A stretch of DNA of 64,000 nucleotides from Brevundimonas sp. UBA5713 (GTDB taxonomy: Bacteria > Pseudomonadota > Alphaproteobacteria > Caulobacterales > Caulobacteraceae): contig NZ_DIGV01000061.1 of the NCBI RefSeq assembly GCF_002419815.1, positions 38,671-102,670 of the forward strand, written 5' to 3'. Shown here piece after piece: positions 62,089 through 64,000 of this stretch. Made by a program: the position numbers and the translations under genes. How positions within the stretch are numbered: the first letter of the stretch is position 1; each line of letters opens with the position of its first letter. The notes beneath the pieces were generated by a model. That model was not told the origin of the DNA, did not search any database, and saw only the letters and a program-made list of their open reading frames with translations.

Positions 62089-63096
62089 GTGGCGGACGTC
62101 GAATATTTTCTGGATGAGACCCCCGGTGAAACGCGCGGCATCGTCGCGCGCGGGGGCGAGTATCACGCTCTATATATAGAGCGCTCCAGTGATCCGGTTC
62201 AGCACCGCCGTGGCACGCGCCAGATTGGCCGTGTCGCGCGGGTCGAACCGGGCTTGAAAGCCGCTTTTATAGATTTGGGCGTGGGCGATCCGTTCGCCTT
62301 CATGGCCTTGCCCAAAAACATCCGTCTGGATGTCGGGGCCAAGGTCGAGATTACGGTCTCGGCCGAGCCTCGCGAATCCAAGGGAGCAGTCGTCAACTAT
62401 GTCGCCCCTGCCTCGGGGGATGTGCGGGTGCTGGAGGCCGGGCCGTCGGTCCGCGATCGGATGCAATCCATGGCGGGTGATCAGCTGATTACAGGTTTGC
62501 CCGCCCTGCGCGCCTCGCTGGAAGCGGAAGAAGCGGCCCTGACAACCGTCTTCAAAAAGGCCGAATTCGGACTAGATATGTCGGTAGAGCGGACGCGCGC
62601 ATTGGTTTCAGTCGATATCGACTATGCGCCGCTGCCGGGCCGCGACTCGCGCAAGGGCCGCGAGGCGGTGAATCGGGCTGGTCTGTTCGAGGCGGCACGT
62701 ATCATTGGCCTGAAAGGGTGGGGCGGTCTGGTAGTTGTCGATCTGGCCGGTGTCTATCTGCAAGCCGAGTCGGTGAATCAAGCCGCGCGTCAGGCTTTTG
62801 CTCAGTTCGAGGACGTGGCCTTTGGACCGCTAAGCCGTTTTGGGGCGCTGCAACTGTCCCTACCATGGCATGGACGGCCCGTTGACGAAGTTTTACGTGA
62901 TTCCGTCGCAGCGCCGCTTGGCGCTTTGAGACGACTTAATCTGGCGATTCACGAAGATCGCACCCAGCCGGTTTGGACGCTGGAAGCGGGGCCGCAGTGG
63001 TCAAACCTTCTTAAGCCTCTGGTTGCCGAATTGGGCCCCAGGGCGCGTTTAGTCATAAAAGAGCAGGGCGCTGCCCTGAAAGTTTCGAAAGGCTAA
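62089..63096 (+). CDS. Ribonuclease E/G family protein (short)
   Basis: This 335-residue protein begins with GTG. It contains the RNase E/G S1-like insertion (RVEPGLKAAFIDLGVGDPFAFMALPK) and a truncated catalytic region ending around WGGLVVVDLAGVYLQAESVN, but lacks the long C-terminal parts and the Zn-link cysteines of full RNase E. Alphaproteobacteria carry such a short form behind maf; its enzymatic activity is uncertain. It is followed four bases later by yacG. Confidence 0.82.
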   Translation: MADVEYFLDETPGETRGIVARGGEYHALYIERSSDPVQHRRGTRQIGRVARVEPGLKAAFIDLGVGDPFAFMALPKNIRLDVGAKVEITVSAEPRESKGAVVNYVAPASGDVRVLEAGPSVRDRMQSMAGDQLITGLPALRASLEAEEAALTTVFKKAEFGLDMSVERTRALVSVDIDYAPLPGRDSRKGREAVNRAGLFEAARIIGLKGWGGLVVVDLAGVYLQAESVNQAARQAFAQFEDVAFGPLSRFGALQLSLPWHGRPVDEVLRDSVAAPLGALRRLNLAIHEDRTQPVWTLEAGPQWSNLLKPLVAELGPRARLVIKEQGAALKVSKG

Positions 63097-63100
63097 TTCC

Positions 63101-63265
63101 ATGGCCCAATGCCCGATCTGCCGCCAAAAGCCTGCCGTTCCCGAATATAAGCCCTTCTGCTCGCGCCGGTGTGCCGACGTGGACCTCCAGCGCTGGTTTT
63201 CGGGTAGCTATGCTATTCCAGCGGAAGAAGTTGAGCTCGACGAAAAAGATCGCGGAATTGAGTGA
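63101..63265 (+). CDS. yacG: DNA gyrase inhibitor YacG
   Basis: This 54-residue zinc protein was read by hand. It has CPIC near the start and CSRRC at 20-24, giving the four-cysteine zinc site of YacG, followed by DLQRWFSGSYAIP. YacG binds gyrase and blocks DNA binding. It closes the murA-to-yacG gene block and lies 82 bp before tRNA-Phe. Confidence 0.92.
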   Translation: MAQCPICRQKPAVPEYKPFCSRRCADVDLQRWFSGSYAIPAEEVELDEKDRGIE

Positions 63266-63347
63266 ATTAGCCTCTAGACAGGCCGAAACACTCCCCCTAT
63301 AGACACACACCTCGCCGCGGCGCAGACGCCCGCAGCGAAGACAAGAT

Positions 63348-63423
63348 GCCCGGATAGCTCAGTTGGTAGAGCAGCGGATTGAAAATCCGCGTGTCGGTGG
63401 TTCGAATCCGCCTCCGGGCACCA
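63348..63423 (+). tRNA. tRNA-Phe (GAA)
   Basis: A 76-base tRNA: acceptor stem GCCCGGA/TCCGGGC, D-arm AGCTCAGTTGGTAGAGC, anticodon loop TTGAAAA (GAA, phenylalanine), T-loop GTTCGAATCC, CCA encoded. Confidence 0.96.
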
Positions 63424-63873
63424 TCTTCTCTTAAAATCGAAAAAAGCCAGCGTTTGCATAACGCTGCTCTTTTTATGCCACAAAATGGCCCTTATTTTGT
63501 CACGGGGCGCGTCATGCGCGCCAAGTGGTGCTTTGAGCAATACTCTTGCAGCGTGGCTGCTGGATTTCGAAATCTCTTTCCTTATCGGGCGTGCGTCACA
63601 TGGCGGCGGGGTAAAACCTATTTTCCGGCCTTGACGCTGAGTTTGCCGTTCGTCAAAGGGACTTTAACCGCATTTCCTGACTTGCAGGGTTGGAGAGCCG
63701 CACTATGGTGAGGTCAGCCGACTTTGCTGGTGCTCTCGGGCGCAGGCAGGGAATGAGGCACCGACCGGCGGGGGAGAAATCCGGCGGTGGGAAGATTTCA
63801 TTTGAGAGGCGTTCGACTGACGCGGGCGTCTCTTGGGTTCCACGAGTCAGACCAAAGCAGGAACTGGCGAAAC
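63424..63873. other. 450-bp spacer between tRNA-Phe and the ExbB-like gene
   Basis: After the tRNA terminator I see no gene I can support; open frames at 63379-63711 and 63690-63884 have no ribosome-binding site or recognisable domain, and one overlaps the tRNA. The region should contain the promoter and leader of the following gene. A TTGACG hexamer at about 63632 is a possible -35. Confidence 0.5.
63446..63475 (+). terminator. Terminator of tRNA-Phe
   Basis: AGCCAGCGTT, TGCAT, AACGCTGCT forms a stem with one bulged C, followed by CTTTTT. Confidence 0.8.
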
Positions 63874-64000
63874 ATGCTCGATAGCAAGAAGACGAATATC
63901 CTCCTGGCCATGGCCGGCGCTGCCGTCCTTATGGCAGGTTCGCCGGCTCTGGCGCAGGAAGCCGCTCCGGCCGCTCCGGCCGCCGAAGCCGCTGCCGCTC
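63874..64000 (+). CDS. Probable ExbB/TolQ-like protein, 5' end only
   Basis: Only 42 codons lie in the window: MLDSKKTNILLAMAGA, a hydrophobic leader ending in SPALAQ, then an Ala/Pro-rich stretch. An exported, Ala/Pro-rich start like this is typical of the caulobacterial ExbB-type proton channel subunit that energises TonB receptors, and its place after tRNA-Phe fits my recollection of that gene order. The diagnostic membrane segments lie outside the window, so this is inference. Confidence 0.45.
   Translation, partial: MLDSKKTNILLAMAGAAVLMAGSPALAQEAAPAAPAAEAAAA

Noticed and set aside
63467..63480. TCTTTTTATGC, an 11-base match to the island element
   Set aside because: It is the T-tract of the tRNA-Phe terminator and lacks the rest of the element, so I treat it as chance.
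63379..63711. 110-codon open frame after tRNA-Phe
   Set aside because: It begins inside the tRNA gene, has no ribosome-binding site, and its sequence shows no domain.

Overview
The window is a chromosomal segment of a GC-rich alphaproteobacterium. I infer Caulobacterales, Brevundimonas- or Caulobacter-like. The evidence is the pair flbT-flaF (FlbT starting at TTG), the order murA / DUF2948 / UPF0262 / infA / maf / RNase E-G / yacG / tRNA-Phe / ExbB-like gene, two large TonB-dependent receptors, and many exported peptidases. I see no insertion sequence, phage, CRISPR array or rRNA.

Layout. 1-5.7 kb: amino-acid permease, Hpt protein, chorismate mutase, ferredoxin-NADP reductase, and a DPP-IV-type S9 peptidase. 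5.7-13.7 kb: secreted protein, lipoprotein amidase, CoA-transferase, GntR regulator, and an M14-like peptidase. 13.8-34 kb: a catabolic island. Its first operon encodes thiolase, NTF2-like protein, feruloyl-CoA-synthetase-like ligase, SnoaL-like protein, SDR and a DUF1295 membrane enzyme. It continues with a divergent reductase/acyl-CoA ligase pair, a carotenoid-oxygenase-family dioxygenase, a tandem-HxlR regulator, a TonB receptor, a limonene-epoxide-hydrolase-like protein, a second thiolase, a second TonB receptor and an MFS transporter. Seven near-identical 17-bp elements sit in front of genes in this island and nowhere else I could find, so the island looks like one regulon for an unidentified hydrophobic or aromatic acid, probably controlled by the tandem-HxlR protein.

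34-42 kb: dicarboxylate/amino-acid symporter, di-haem cytochrome lipoprotein, then five translationally coupled minus-strand genes. These encode a GNAT-like protein, a ThiF/E1-like adenylyltransferase, a polytopic membrane protein, a second GNAT and an Acg-type nitroreductase. I do not recognise this combination as a known pathway; it is the best candidate here for an undescribed biosynthetic or modification system. 42-58 kb: housekeeping and envelope genes (tRNA-Ser, NrtR-like regulator, HD hydrolase, repeat lipoprotein, MoxR ATPase, flbT-flaF, ExoD, lysozyme, mgtE, tRNA-Leu, fliN, lipB, DUF805, msrB, dedA, and a 1091-residue beta-propeller/amidohydrolase). 58-64 kb: two tandem tRNA-Thr genes, then the murA-to-yacG block, tRNA-Phe, and the 5' end of a probable exbB.

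All calls come from reading the sequence; no database search was run. Family names rest on recognised motifs, and start codons were chosen from ribosome-binding sites, signal peptides and overlaps.
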